From Atherix ibis (lineage: Eukaryota > Arthropoda > Insecta > Diptera > Athericidae): a stretch of DNA of 64,000 nucleotides. The notes under the pieces were generated by a model that made no database searches, had not been told where the DNA came from, and saw nothing but the letters and a program-made list of their open reading frames with translations. Numbering within the stretch: position 1 is the stretch's first letter; each line of letters starts with the position of its first letter. Below are positions 56,519 to 63,806 of this stretch, piece after piece. A program made the position numbers and the translations under genes. The stretch is taken from positions 16,531,933 to 16,595,932 of the forward strand of contig OY282608.1 of the NCBI GenBank assembly GCA_958298945.1, read 5' to 3'.

Positions 56519-58525
56519 AAACCAACAAGCAAACAAACCAACAAACCAACAAACCAACAAGCCAACAAACCAACAAACAAATAAACCAACAAACCAAAAA
56601 ACCAACAAACCAACAAACGAACAAACCAACAAACCAACAAGCCAACAAGCCAACAAACCAACAAACCAACAAACCAACAAACCAACAAACTAAGTAACCA
56701 ACAAGCCAACAAACCAACAAACCAACAAGCCAACAAGCCAACAAACCAACAAACTAACAAACCAACAAGCCAACAAACCAACAAACCAACAAACCAACAA
56801 GCCAACAAGCCAACAAACCAACAAACCAACAAACCAACAAGCCAACAAACCAACAAACCAACAAGCCAACAAACAAACAAACCAACAAACCAACAAGTCA
56901 ACAAGCCAACAAACCAACAAACCAACAAGCCAACAAACCAACAAACCAACAAACCAACAAGCCAACAAACCAACAAGCCAACAAACCAACAAACCAACAA
57001 ACCAACAAACCAACAAGCCAACAAGCCAACAAACTAAAAAACCAACAAGCCAACAAACCAACAACCCAACAAACCAACATGCCAACAAACCAACAAATCA
57101 ACAAATCAACAAACCAACAAACCAAGAAACCAACAAACCAACAAACCAACAAACCAAAAAACCAACAAACAGACAAACCATCAAACGAACAAACCAACAA
57201 ACCAACAAACCAACAAACCAACAAACCAACAAACCAACAAACCAACAAACCAACAAACCAACAAACCAACAAACCAACAAACCAAAAAACCAACAAAACA
57301 ACAAGTCGACAAGCCAACAAACCAACAAACTAACAAACCAACAAGCCAACAATTCAAAAAACCAACAAACCAAAAAACCAACAAACCAACAAACCATCAA
57401 ACGAACAAAGCAACAAGCCAGCAAGCCAACAAACCAACAAACCAACAAGCCAACAACCCAACAAACCAACAAACCAACAAACCAACATGCCAACAAACCA
57501 ACAAATCAACAAATCAACAAACCAACAAACCAAGAAACCAACAAACCAAAAACCAACAAACCAAAAAACCAACAAACCAACAAACCATCAAACGAACAAA
57601 CCAACAAACCAACAAACCAACAAACCAACAAACCAACAAACCAACAAACCAACAAACCAACAAACCAACAAACCAACAAACCAACAAACCAACAAACCAA
57701 CAAACCAAAAAGCCAACAAACCAACAAGCCAACAAGCCAACAAACCAACAAACTAACAAACCAACAAGCCAACAAACCAACAAACCAACAAACCAAAAAA
57801 CCAACAAACCAACAAACCATCAAACGACCAAAGCAACAAGCCAACAAGCCAACAAACCAACAAGCCAACAAGCCAACAAACCAACAAACCAACAAGCCAA
57901 CAAACCAACAAACCAACAAGCCAACAAGCCAACAAACTAACAAACCAATAAACCAACAAGCCAACAAACCAACAAACCAACAAGCCAACAAACCAACAAA
58001 CCAACAAACCAACAAACCAACAAACCAACAAACCAACAAACCAACAAGCCAACAAGCCAACAAGCCAACAAGCCGACAAGCCAACAAACCAACAAACCAA
58101 CAAACTAACAAGCCAACAAACCAACAAACCAAAAAACCAACAAACCAACAAACCAACAAGCCAACAAACCAACAAACCAACAAGCCAACAAACCAACAAA
58201 CCAACAAACTAAGTAACCAACAAGCCAACAAACCAACAAACCAACAAGCCAACAAGCCAACAAACCAACAAACCAACAAGCCAACAAACCAACAAACCAA
58301 CAAACGAAAAAACCAACAAACCAACAAACCAACAAACCAACAAACCAACAAACCAACAAGCCAACAAGCCAACAAACCAACAAACCAACAAACCAACAAG
58401 CCAACAAACCAACAAACCAAGTAACCAAAAAGCCAACAAGCTAACAAGCCAACAACCCAACAAACCGACAAACCAACAAACCAACAAACCAACAAGCCAA
58501 CAAGCCAACAAACCAACAAACCAAC
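56519..58525. repeat. Right end of the main array, with long uniform ACAAACCA runs
   Basis: Contains ACATGCCAAC modules at about 57,077 and 57,485, each followed by a long uninterrupted run of A-type monomers (about 57,187-57,282 and 57,596-57,708, the latter about 14 units). Such homogeneous runs are longer here than in most of the array. It ends abruptly at the retrotransposon LTR. Confidence 0.75.
58521..58525. other. Target-site duplication, left copy (CCAAC)
   Basis: CCAAC directly precedes the LTR terminus TGTAATAAT and recurs directly after the other LTR. Five bp fits Ty3/Gypsy elements (usually 4-6 bp). The target is repetitive, so the match alone is weak; the restored 8-bp register across the empty site is the stronger support. 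Confidence 0.8.
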
Positions 58526-58763
58526 TGTAATAATTGTGGGTATTATTATAAATTAAAAGACTTTAATTTACTAGTTGAATAATCATGCGTAGTTTATTGA
58601 ATATAAGATGTTGTCATGAAGATGGTTGACGCTCCACTGAGGCCCCTAATATACAATGGCGAAATACATTGATGGGTGCGTTCCCAATAACCATAGGCAT
58701 ATATTATAGTACCAACAGTGACATCCAGCGGCTATTCACTAATGAACAAGCAATATTATTACA
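58526..58763 (-). repeat. 3' LTR (left), 238 bp
   Basis: Begins TGTAATAAT and ends ATTATTACA, a perfect 9-bp terminal inverted repeat with TG...CA ends. It matches the right LTR at 232 of 238 positions without gaps. At five of the six differences this copy has A or T where the right copy has G or C; the sixth is A versus T. On the element strand it holds a poly(A) signal. The word ACCAACAG in both LTRs resembles the array monomer only by chance, as far as can be seen. Confidence 0.96.
58593..58598 (-). promoter_or_regulatory. Candidate poly(A) signal AATAAA in the 3' LTR
   Basis: AATAAA on the - strand, inside CAATAAAC. It lies about 40 nt downstream of the initiator-like TCAGT, where an R region with 3'-end processing would be expected. 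The same hexamer lies at 63,631-63,636 in the 5' LTR. A six-base match in AT-rich sequence is weak on its own; its position supports it. Confidence 0.45.
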
Positions 58764-58772
58764 CGCTTTTTT
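58764..58772 (-). other. Candidate polypurine tract next to the 3' LTR
   Basis: On the element strand, AAAAAAG followed by CG abuts the TG of the 3' LTR. Plus-strand priming needs a purine tract here, and this is the only candidate directly at the boundary. The C two bases from the LTR is unusual; it may be a mutation or the cleavage site may be offset. The larger A-rich stretch just upstream may contribute. Confidence 0.5.
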
Positions 58773-58774
58773 AT

Positions 58775-58776
<2 letters not shown>

Positions 58777-58824
<48 letters not shown>
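58777..58824 (-). repeat. 48-nt homopolymer (A on the element strand)
   Basis: An uninterrupted run of 48 T on the + strand, that is, A on the element strand, between the pol stop codon and the 3' LTR. It is internal to the element, so it is not a retroposed poly(A) tail. It may be an expanded part of the A-rich region near the polypurine tract. Homopolymers of this length are prone to sequencing error, so the exact length is unreliable. Confidence 0.8.
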
Positions 58825-58828
<4 letters not shown>

Positions 58829-58900
58829 AAAATCAAAATTTAACTTAATATGGTGAATAAGTCAGAGAAATTATTGAAATCAAAAGGTTGTTAAATTGAA

Positions 58901-61900
58901 TTAATTCCAACCATATCTTTGAGGTGGATGACTAACACGACCACTACGAGTTCTCGTTACTCCAGGCTCATTGCCCATTACAGGTTCGGATGTCTCTTGA
59001 TCGCTAGCCGACTCTGCTTCTGACTCAGAACTACCAGCGGTTTGATATTCATCTGAAGATGTATTGCTATCATTCAACACTGGTAGAACTGGTTCATCCA
59101 CATCACACACAATTGGTTCATTGCCATTGTTAACATTATCTTGTACGTTGCGCCCAAGTGGCGGTACAATTTCGATTGGTTTCAATGCCTCTGGACGAGC
59201 AACATTACTTCTAATATTTTCTTCAAACATTACTTCTCCCCCATTCACTTCATTATTCTTAGTCTTGGCTATGAACCGTCGGTTGCGTCTAAAATGATTA
59301 TCAAAATTATCCCTAATGATGTACGATCGACCATTTACATTACCAACAATCGTTCCATAATTCCATTCTCTTCCGTTTTTCTTAAAAATAACGAGATCAC
59401 CCAAATTTAACACTGGCAGTGCTTTTGCATTCCGGTCATAATAATACTTTTGCTTTTCCCTTTTTTCTTTTATTTTGTTTTGAACGGTTTCCTCACTTAA
59501 ATTGCTCCGAGTCAACAATGAACCCGAAATCGGCATTCCCGTCTTGACCACCCGACCAAAAAACAACTGGGCCGGTGTCAATCGCATACTTGCCACAGGA
59601 GTTGTGTTATACTCCAAAATTCGGTATTGATAATTTTTCGTATCCCGCTCCTCAACACAACGTTTCAAAATATTTTTTGCAATCGCCACACCCTTCTCGG
59701 CTAACCCATTGCTTTGTGGATACCGAGGGCTTGAAAATTTCATGACAATATTATAATCATTCACAAATTCCTCAAATTCACGCGAGTTAAAATGTACATT
59801 ATCCGATTTAGCTACAGTTGGATATCCGATTTTATCAAAATTACTTTGCAATCTTCCAATGATATGACGCGCTGTTTTGTTCTTCAGATGCTCAACAAGT
59901 AAATATCCCGAATATGCATCAATAACAGACAAGAAGTCCTGCCCAGCATACTCAAACAAATCCATCGACACTATATGGAACGGATACTTCGGAAGTTCTT
60001 CTTGAACCAGTTCTTCTTTTTGGTTGTTACGCGTGAACTTTTCACAAATGGCACAAGATGTAACCATCTCCTTTATCTGACCGTTCATGTTAGGCCAGTA
60101 ATACAGCATTCTTGCACGTGCAAGAGTTTTCTCAATTCCTAAATGTGGCGCATGTAACCACCTGCTAAGTTTTACCTGTAATTCCCTTGGGATTACCAGT
60201 CGATGATCGCGAAAAAGCAATCCATTCTCAAAATGAAGCTCATTTTTAAATTTATGAAACACACGGCCCAGATCATCCAGTAGATGATAATTTGGCCAAC
60301 CGTTCTCCACATATCGACAAATTCGCAAAAAAATCTCATCACGTTCAATGATTGACCGGTATAAATCGTAATTTTGTTTAGACAAACACGCTGATTTTGT
60401 TACTGAATGAATAATTCCCGTTAAGTCCGTATCTTCATGACAATCAGATAATTGGGCCCGTGAAAGGCAGTCGGCTACAAGCATTTCTTTACCCGGTTTG
60501 TAAACAACAGTCATTTTTGGATATCTCAGAAGTGACATGAGCATTCGCTGAAGCCGCATTGTCACATCATCAATATCCCGCTTGACCAATGTTTCCAACG
60601 GCTTGTGATCACTTTCAACCGTAAATTCGCGTCCATACAAAAAATAATGAAATCGCTGACACGCGAAAACAATTGCCAACAACTCCTTTTCGATCTGAGC
60701 CCACTTTTGTTCACTTTTACTTAACGTCCGAGACGCATATGCTACTGGGTGTCCATTCTGAACAATAACACAACCCAATCCATCTTTGGATGCATCCGTT
60801 TGCACAATGACTGGCAATTTTGGATCATAAATTGCCAACACCGGTTCCGATGTTACGATATCAAGCAACTTTTTAAATTCCAGATCATGATTTTCTGTCC
60901 AATCAAATGGGACATCGTTTCGCGTAAGGTTACGTAAATGTGCCGATTGTTTCGACAAATTTGGAATAAATTTGGCCAAATATTTCAAAATGCCCAGAAA
61001 TCTTAACACGGCCGCTTTATCCCCGGGTTTTTCCATTTTCAACATCGCGTCCCGATACTTTAAATTCGCTTTAAACTTTCCTTCAAACAACATATGACCC
61101 ATAAATTTAACTTCGCGCTTACGATATTGAATCTTATCCGGGTTAAATTTGATGTTATTTTTACGTGCTCTTTCCATTACTTTATTCATGATCCGATCAT
61201 GTTCTTCTTCCGTTCTGGCGCAAATGCCGACATCATCAAAATAGATAATCACCCCCTCAATGTCTCCCAACATTTTAAACATTTCACGCTGAAACAATTC
61301 CGGTACAAAATTAAGCCCAAATGGCACGCGATTAAATTTGTATCTACCAAACGGAGTCATAAATGTTGTTAAATCTGAACTTACTTCGTCCAATTCCATT
61401 TGCCAATAGCCACTTTTCAAATCTAAAACTGAAAAAACGCATTTATCTGCCAAACCAGACATTAAATCATCGATCGTTGGAATCAGAAAATGTTCACGCT
61501 TGATACAATCGTTGAGTGGTTTTGGGTCTAAGCAAATACGAAGTTCACTCGAGTTAGGCTTTTCGATTATTTGCAAATTATTAACCCAGTCCGTTGGGTA
61601 ATCAACAGGTGAAATGATTCCATCCTGTACCATTTTTTCCAATTGTAACTTTAATCTATCCAACAATGAGTTTGGTATCCGTTTCTTATAGTGAAGGACT
61701 GGCTTTGAATTCTCCCCAATGTTTATCGAAAACTTTCCCGGAAATTTACCCAAACCCTCGAAGACATCACGATTGTTTTTCAAAAATTCATCCCCTGTTT
61801 GTGACAAACTAGCAACAGAACTTACATCTGTTCGTTTAATTAATCCAAATCGTTCGCTTGATTCAAGACCGAGTATCGGTTCACATACATCATCGACAAC

Positions 61901-63079
61901 AATAAAATGAGAAAAATGTTCCGTTTGTAACTTTGTATCAATGCATTTTAATTTAACCGTTCCCGAAACATTTACTTTATTTCCATTATAATCAAAAACC
62001 GAATATTTTTCATTTTCATTTTGCAATTCAACCCCCAGCTTCTTGAATATTTTGGCCGGAATGCAGTCCACATCAGATCCAGTGTCCAGCTTAAATTTAA
62101 CTAATTGATTTCCTATCTGATACTCTTTATACCATCGCTTCGTATGATTGGCCACGTTGCTAGAATTTATTCTATAAATACGATTTACCTTAATGTCCCT
62201 GTTCGCACTATCATCAATGATTTGTACCAGATTACCTGAGTTACCCCAGTCTATTAAGTGTTGTTGTTGTTTTCCATTGTTAGTGCTGTTGTTGTTGTCC
62301 GGCTTACGGTTTCCAAAATTGTTCTCCGCTTTGATTCCCTTATTGTCCACTTGTTTTCCCTTCGATTTGCAAAAACGCTGGAAATGACCCTTACGACCAC
62401 ATGACCGGCAGCTGATATTCTTGGCTTTGCAAGATTCCATATGATTTGCTGTGAAATCATTACCACAATTGTAACATGCACGACGTGTTACTGCATTAAC
62501 TGTTTCCGATGACTGATGCTCAGCCACGCTGTTGATACTTGATTGGTTATTTGTGTTCAACATAACCTTATTTTCTTTCGCTGCTTCGTACGTTTTACAC
62601 ATTTCAATTACTTTGTTTAATGGCTCATCCTTGCCATCCAACAGCTTCAATTGCAATTTTTTATCCTCCACACCAATGATGATTCTATCTTTCAACATGC
62701 GTTCTTCATATTTTAATTCTTTTCCACAATCACATTTACAATTGAAATCACAAAACTGAATTTGCTTGCGAAGTTCAGTTTCAAATTCAGCAAACGGTTG
62801 CTTTTCTTTTTGCAACACTTTGTTGAACTTAAATGATTCCATAGTTGTATTTTTCTTTGGAATACAATATCCATCGAACGCCTTCAAAACATCATTTAAT
62901 GTACGCTGGTTGGCTACTGCGATAGCAGCATTTTGATCTGGTTCTTCATTTTCACCCGCAACTGGTGCAACTACAATATTCTCTCCGAGAATACCATTTT
63001 CCGTTCCATCATTTGGAAACAATGTATTATAAATTTCCCGCGCTTGCCGGCCAATTAACCAACCACAAAAATGTTGCAA
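58901..63079 (-). CDS. Gag-Pol polyprotein (Ty3/Gypsy), open frame lacking its true N-terminus
   Basis: A 1,392-residue uninterrupted frame read as one Gag-Pol. Residues 1-170 are Gag; the IGRQAREIYNTL stretch is typical of invertebrate Gag. Zinc-binding region: C202, C205, H213, C217 (non-canonical spacing), then a canonical CX2CX4HX4C at C224, C227, H232, C237. Aspartic protease: LDTGSD with catalytic D332, and ILGL at 402-405. Reverse transcriptase about 460-740: motif A D553 in LDLKSGYWQ, and YFDD at 613-616. RNase H about 755-875: D762, E799, D824 (DHKPL), D870. Integrase: zinc site H976, H979, C1009, C1012; core D1040, D1093, E1128; C-terminal GD...W...RSY...RRNRR region about 1,226-1,269. 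It ends in a basic TRSGR...PPQR tail. There is no ATG before residue 80; the nominal first codon is TTG, with an in-frame stop two codons upstream, so the real gag start lies in another frame (63,027-63,221). Domains are certain; activity is doubtful. Confidence 0.93.
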   Translation of the reverse strand: MQHFCGWLIGRQAREIYNTLFPNDGTENGILGENIVVAPVAGENEEPDQNAAIAVANQRTLNDVLKAFDGYCIPKKNTTMESFKFNKVLQKEKQPFAEFETELRKQIQFCDFNCKCDCGKELKYEERMLKDRIIIGVEDKKLQLKLLDGKDEPLNKVIEMCKTYEAAKENKVMLNTNNQSSINSVAEHQSSETVNAVTRRACYNCGNDFTANHMESCKAKNISCRSCGRKGHFQRFCKSKGKQVDNKGIKAENNFGNRKPDNNNSTNNGKQQQHLIDWGNSGNLVQIIDDSANRDIKVNRIYRINSSNVANHTKRWYKEYQIGNQLVKFKLDTGSDVDCIPAKIFKKLGVELQNENEKYSVFDYNGNKVNVSGTVKLKCIDTKLQTEHFSHFIVVDDVCEPILGLESSERFGLIKRTDVSSVASLSQTGDEFLKNNRDVFEGLGKFPGKFSINIGENSKPVLHYKKRIPNSLLDRLKLQLEKMVQDGIISPVDYPTDWVNNLQIIEKPNSSELRICLDPKPLNDCIKREHFLIPTIDDLMSGLADKCVFSVLDLKSGYWQMELDEVSSDLTTFMTPFGRYKFNRVPFGLNFVPELFQREMFKMLGDIEGVIIYFDDVGICARTEEEHDRIMNKVMERARKNNIKFNPDKIQYRKREVKFMGHMLFEGKFKANLKYRDAMLKMEKPGDKAAVLRFLGILKYLAKFIPNLSKQSAHLRNLTRNDVPFDWTENHDLEFKKLLDIVTSEPVLAIYDPKLPVIVQTDASKDGLGCVIVQNGHPVAYASRTLSKSEQKWAQIEKELLAIVFACQRFHYFLYGREFTVESDHKPLETLVKRDIDDVTMRLQRMLMSLLRYPKMTVVYKPGKEMLVADCLSRAQLSDCHEDTDLTGIIHSVTKSACLSKQNYDLYRSIIERDEIFLRICRYVENGWPNYHLLDDLGRVFHKFKNELHFENGLLFRDHRLVIPRELQVKLSRWLHAPHLGIEKTLARARMLYYWPNMNGQIKEMVTSCAICEKFTRNNQKEELVQEELPKYPFHIVSMDLFEYAGQDFLSVIDAYSGYLLVEHLKNKTARHIIGRLQSNFDKIGYPTVAKSDNVHFNSREFEEFVNDYNIVMKFSSPRYPQSNGLAEKGVAIAKNILKRCVEERDTKNYQYRILEYNTTPVASMRLTPAQLFFGRVVKTGMPISGSLLTRSNLSEETVQNKIKEKREKQKYYYDRNAKALPVLNLGDLVIFKKNGREWNYGTIVGNVNGRSYIIRDNFDNHFRRNRRFIAKTKNNEVNGGEVMFEENIRSNVARPEALKPIEIVPPLGRNVQDNVNNGNEPIVCDVDEPVLPVLNDSNTSSDEYQTAGSSESEAESASDQETSEPVMGNEPGVTRTRSGRVSHPPQRYGWN

Positions 63080-63221
63080 TTTTTATTGATTCGGTTCCCG
63101 TTGCTTTACCCGTTGCTTTACCCGTTGCTCGCATGTACATCAAAAATTCATTTTTCCATGCGCGCCATTCCTTTGCCACGTTTGTGCAATCCAATTCCTT
63201 CGGTAGACGATCGTTTTACAT
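63027..63221 (-). pseudogene. Broken gag N-terminus: ATG followed by stop, then a 62-codon fragment in another frame
   Basis: On the - strand an ATG at 63,221-63,219 with A at -3 is followed directly by TAA (63,218-63,216). The same frame is then open to a TAA at 63,029-63,027. The 62 residues include KEWRAWKNEF near the start and IKIATFLWL near the end, which look like the N-terminal Gag region that should precede the IGRQAREIY stretch of the main frame. The two frames overlap and differ by one base: this copy seems to carry one extra base at about 63,050-63,075, probably in the GG of GGTTGG near 63,059. Programmed frameshifting inside the conserved Gag core would be unusual, so a mutation is the simpler reading. 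Confidence 0.75.
63097..63129 (-). repeat. 12-bp tandem repeat inside gag (about 2.75 units)
   Basis: The + strand unit CCCGTTGCTTTA occurs twice in full and then as CCCGTTGCT. On the coding strand it encodes repeated ATGK-type residues and keeps the frame, so it is an in-frame local duplication in the gag N-terminal fragment. Confidence 0.85.
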
Positions 63222-63550
63222 GTTTTCAGCTAAATATCCAATTTTCCAAAACAAATAATCCAAAAATATTTACGATAAATATTTTTCTGATGATGGCTTG
63301 GTGATCATATCCACGTTTCAGACTATGATGCTCCCAAAATCCGATGATTTTCAATATTTGTCAGGTATTTCACCACAATTCGCAATATTGCACACTATTT
63401 CACAACTATTTCACAACGTGACGTCACCCTTGTACGTTGAATTCCTTTTTTCGATACCGAACACGATGTCTTTTCCAAAAAATCCACGAAAATTCATTAA
63501 TTTTCAATAATCCGCTCTCCCAACCACGATCTAATTACGTTCCAAGTTTT
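63222..63550 (-). other. Retrotransposon 5' leader, no gene recognised
   Basis: About 330 bp of AT-rich sequence between the primer binding site and the gag ATG. The short frames here are unremarkable and none resembles a known protein. A packaging signal would be expected in this region of such elements, but no specific structure is visible by eye. Confidence 0.6.
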
Positions 63551-63563
63551 ACTTCTGACACCA
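63551..63563 (-). promoter_or_regulatory. Primer binding site, tRNA-Leu type
   Basis: The - strand reads TGGTGTCAGAAGT directly after the ACA end of the 5' LTR, with no spacer. It is complementary to a tRNA 3' end of ACTTCTGACACCA, which from memory matches the acceptor end of metazoan tRNA-Leu(CAA); the 14th base does not match. The tRNA identity rests on recall; the TGG start and exact placement are direct evidence of a primer binding site. Confidence 0.8.
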
Positions 63564-63801
63564 TGTAATAATTGTGGGTATTATTATAAATTAAAAGACT
63601 TTAATTTACTAGTTGAATAATCATGCGTAGTTTATTGAATATAAGATGTTGTCATGATGATGGTTGACGCTCCACTGAGGCCCCCAATATACAACGGCGA
63701 AATACATTGATGGGTGCGTTCCCAATAACCATAGGCATATATCATAGTACCAACAGTGACATCCAGCGGCTGTTCGCTAATGAACAAGCAATATTATTAC
63801 A
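63564..63801 (-). repeat. 5' LTR (right), 238 bp
   Basis: The same 9-bp terminal inverted repeat and length as the left LTR, with six substitutions between them. On the element strand U3 would run from 63,801 to about 63,677, with R and U5 down to 63,564, if the TCAGT motif marks the transcription start. Confidence 0.96.
63674..63678 (-). promoter_or_regulatory. Initiator-like TCAGT, possible transcription start of the element
   Basis: TCAGT on the - strand fits the arthropod initiator consensus (TCAKT), with a putative +1 A at 63,676. AATAAA follows about 40 nt downstream, giving a sensible R region. A TATATT lies about 15 nt upstream, too close for a normal TATA box. A five-base motif is weak evidence; mapped 5' ends would settle it. 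Confidence 0.35.
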
Positions 63802-63806
63802 CCAAC
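63802..63806. other. Target-site duplication, right copy (CCAAC)
   Basis: CCAAC directly after the LTR end ATTATTACA, identical to 58,521-58,525. Removing the element and one CCAAC joins the flanks in exact 8-bp register (AAACCAAC, AAACCAAC, AAACCAAA). Confidence 0.8.

Larger units (their letters stand above)
1..58525. repeat. Octanucleotide tandem array (ACAARCCA)n, satellite-like, over 58 kb
   Basis: Almost every base belongs to an 8-bp unit, ACAAACCA or ACAAGCCA on the + strand. Commonest variants are ACAAACTA, ACAAGCTA, a CAAATAAACC type, CCAAAAAACC, and a GTAACCAAAAAG motif that recurs every few hundred bp. The + strand is nearly free of T and has only single G residues; CpG occurs only in rare variants (ACGAAC, CCGACAAG, ACATGCG). 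One- and two-base indels change the 8-bp register at scattered points, for example near 1306, 7490, 13212, 15903, 26601, 33613, 44889, 49417 and 57545. I read through the block and found no non-repeat insert before 58,526. The array runs off the left edge, so its full size is unknown. A pericentromeric, subtelomeric or interstitial satellite is the natural reading; the location on the chromosome cannot be told from here. Confidence 0.97.
58526..63801 (-). mobile_element. Ty3/Gypsy-type (Metaviridae) LTR retrotransposon, 5,276 bp, damaged
   Basis: Complete structure on the - strand: 5' LTR (63,564-63,801), tRNA-Leu-type primer binding site, leader, gag N-terminal fragment, long gag-pol frame, short A-rich 3' region and 3' LTR (58,526-58,763). 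The domain order gag, protease, reverse transcriptase, RNase H, integrase defines Metaviridae rather than Pseudoviridae, where integrase precedes RT. No env-like frame fits in the 137 bp between the pol stop and the 3' LTR, and no chromodomain follows integrase. Insertion into the octamer array is flanked by CCAAC on both sides. Defects: ATG followed directly by TAA at the gag start, a one-base frame change inside gag, and a one-residue shortfall in the integrase core. LTR divergence (6/238) shows the insertion is not brand new. The clade within Metaviridae is not certain; the Gag and integrase style resembles invertebrate elements. Confidence 0.96.

Noticed and set aside
1..58525. Hundreds of long - strand open frames translating as LLVCWFVG repeats, apparently multi-pass membrane proteins up to 632 residues
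   Set aside because: All three - frames give the same cyclic octapeptide because the 8-bp unit lacks stops; nominal starts are TTG codons inside the repeat. No promoter, unique sequence or codon bias is present.
1..58525. CRISPR array
   Set aside because: Units are 8 bp with no unique spacers, in evident eukaryotic satellite context.
1..58525. Canonical telomere (TTAGG or TTAGGG)
   Set aside because: Neither motif occurs as a tandem repeat; the unit is ACAARCCA with extensive variation.
58700..58720. ACCAACAG in the LTRs as the seed of the octamer array
   Set aside because: It is a seven- to eight-base match in sequence of similar composition and occurs in both LTRs; the array predates the insertion, as the target duplication shows.
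58764..58900. An env or accessory gene after pol
   Set aside because: Only 137 bp lie between the pol stop and the 3' LTR, and 48 of them are one homopolymer.
59200..59420. Chromodomain at the integrase C-terminus
   Set aside because: After the RRNRR region the sequence is acidic and low complexity and ends in a basic PPQR tail; no chromodomain aromatic pattern is visible.
62254..62481. 75-codon - strand frame overlapping the zinc-knuckle region
   Set aside because: An alternative-frame shadow of Gag; the CCHC motif reads in the main frame.
59064..62759. + strand open frames of 60-92 codons within the retrotransposon (for example 59,064-59,297, 60,749-60,937, 61,094-61,372, 61,719-61,910 and 62,532-62,759)
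   Set aside because: They lie antisense to the well-supported Gag-Pol frame, are short and show no recognisable domain.
62965..63510. + strand frames at the 5' end of the element (62,965-63,258, 63,071-63,304 and 63,298-63,510)
   Set aside because: Antisense to gag and its leader; composition follows the AT-rich leader and the 12-bp repeat, with no domain.
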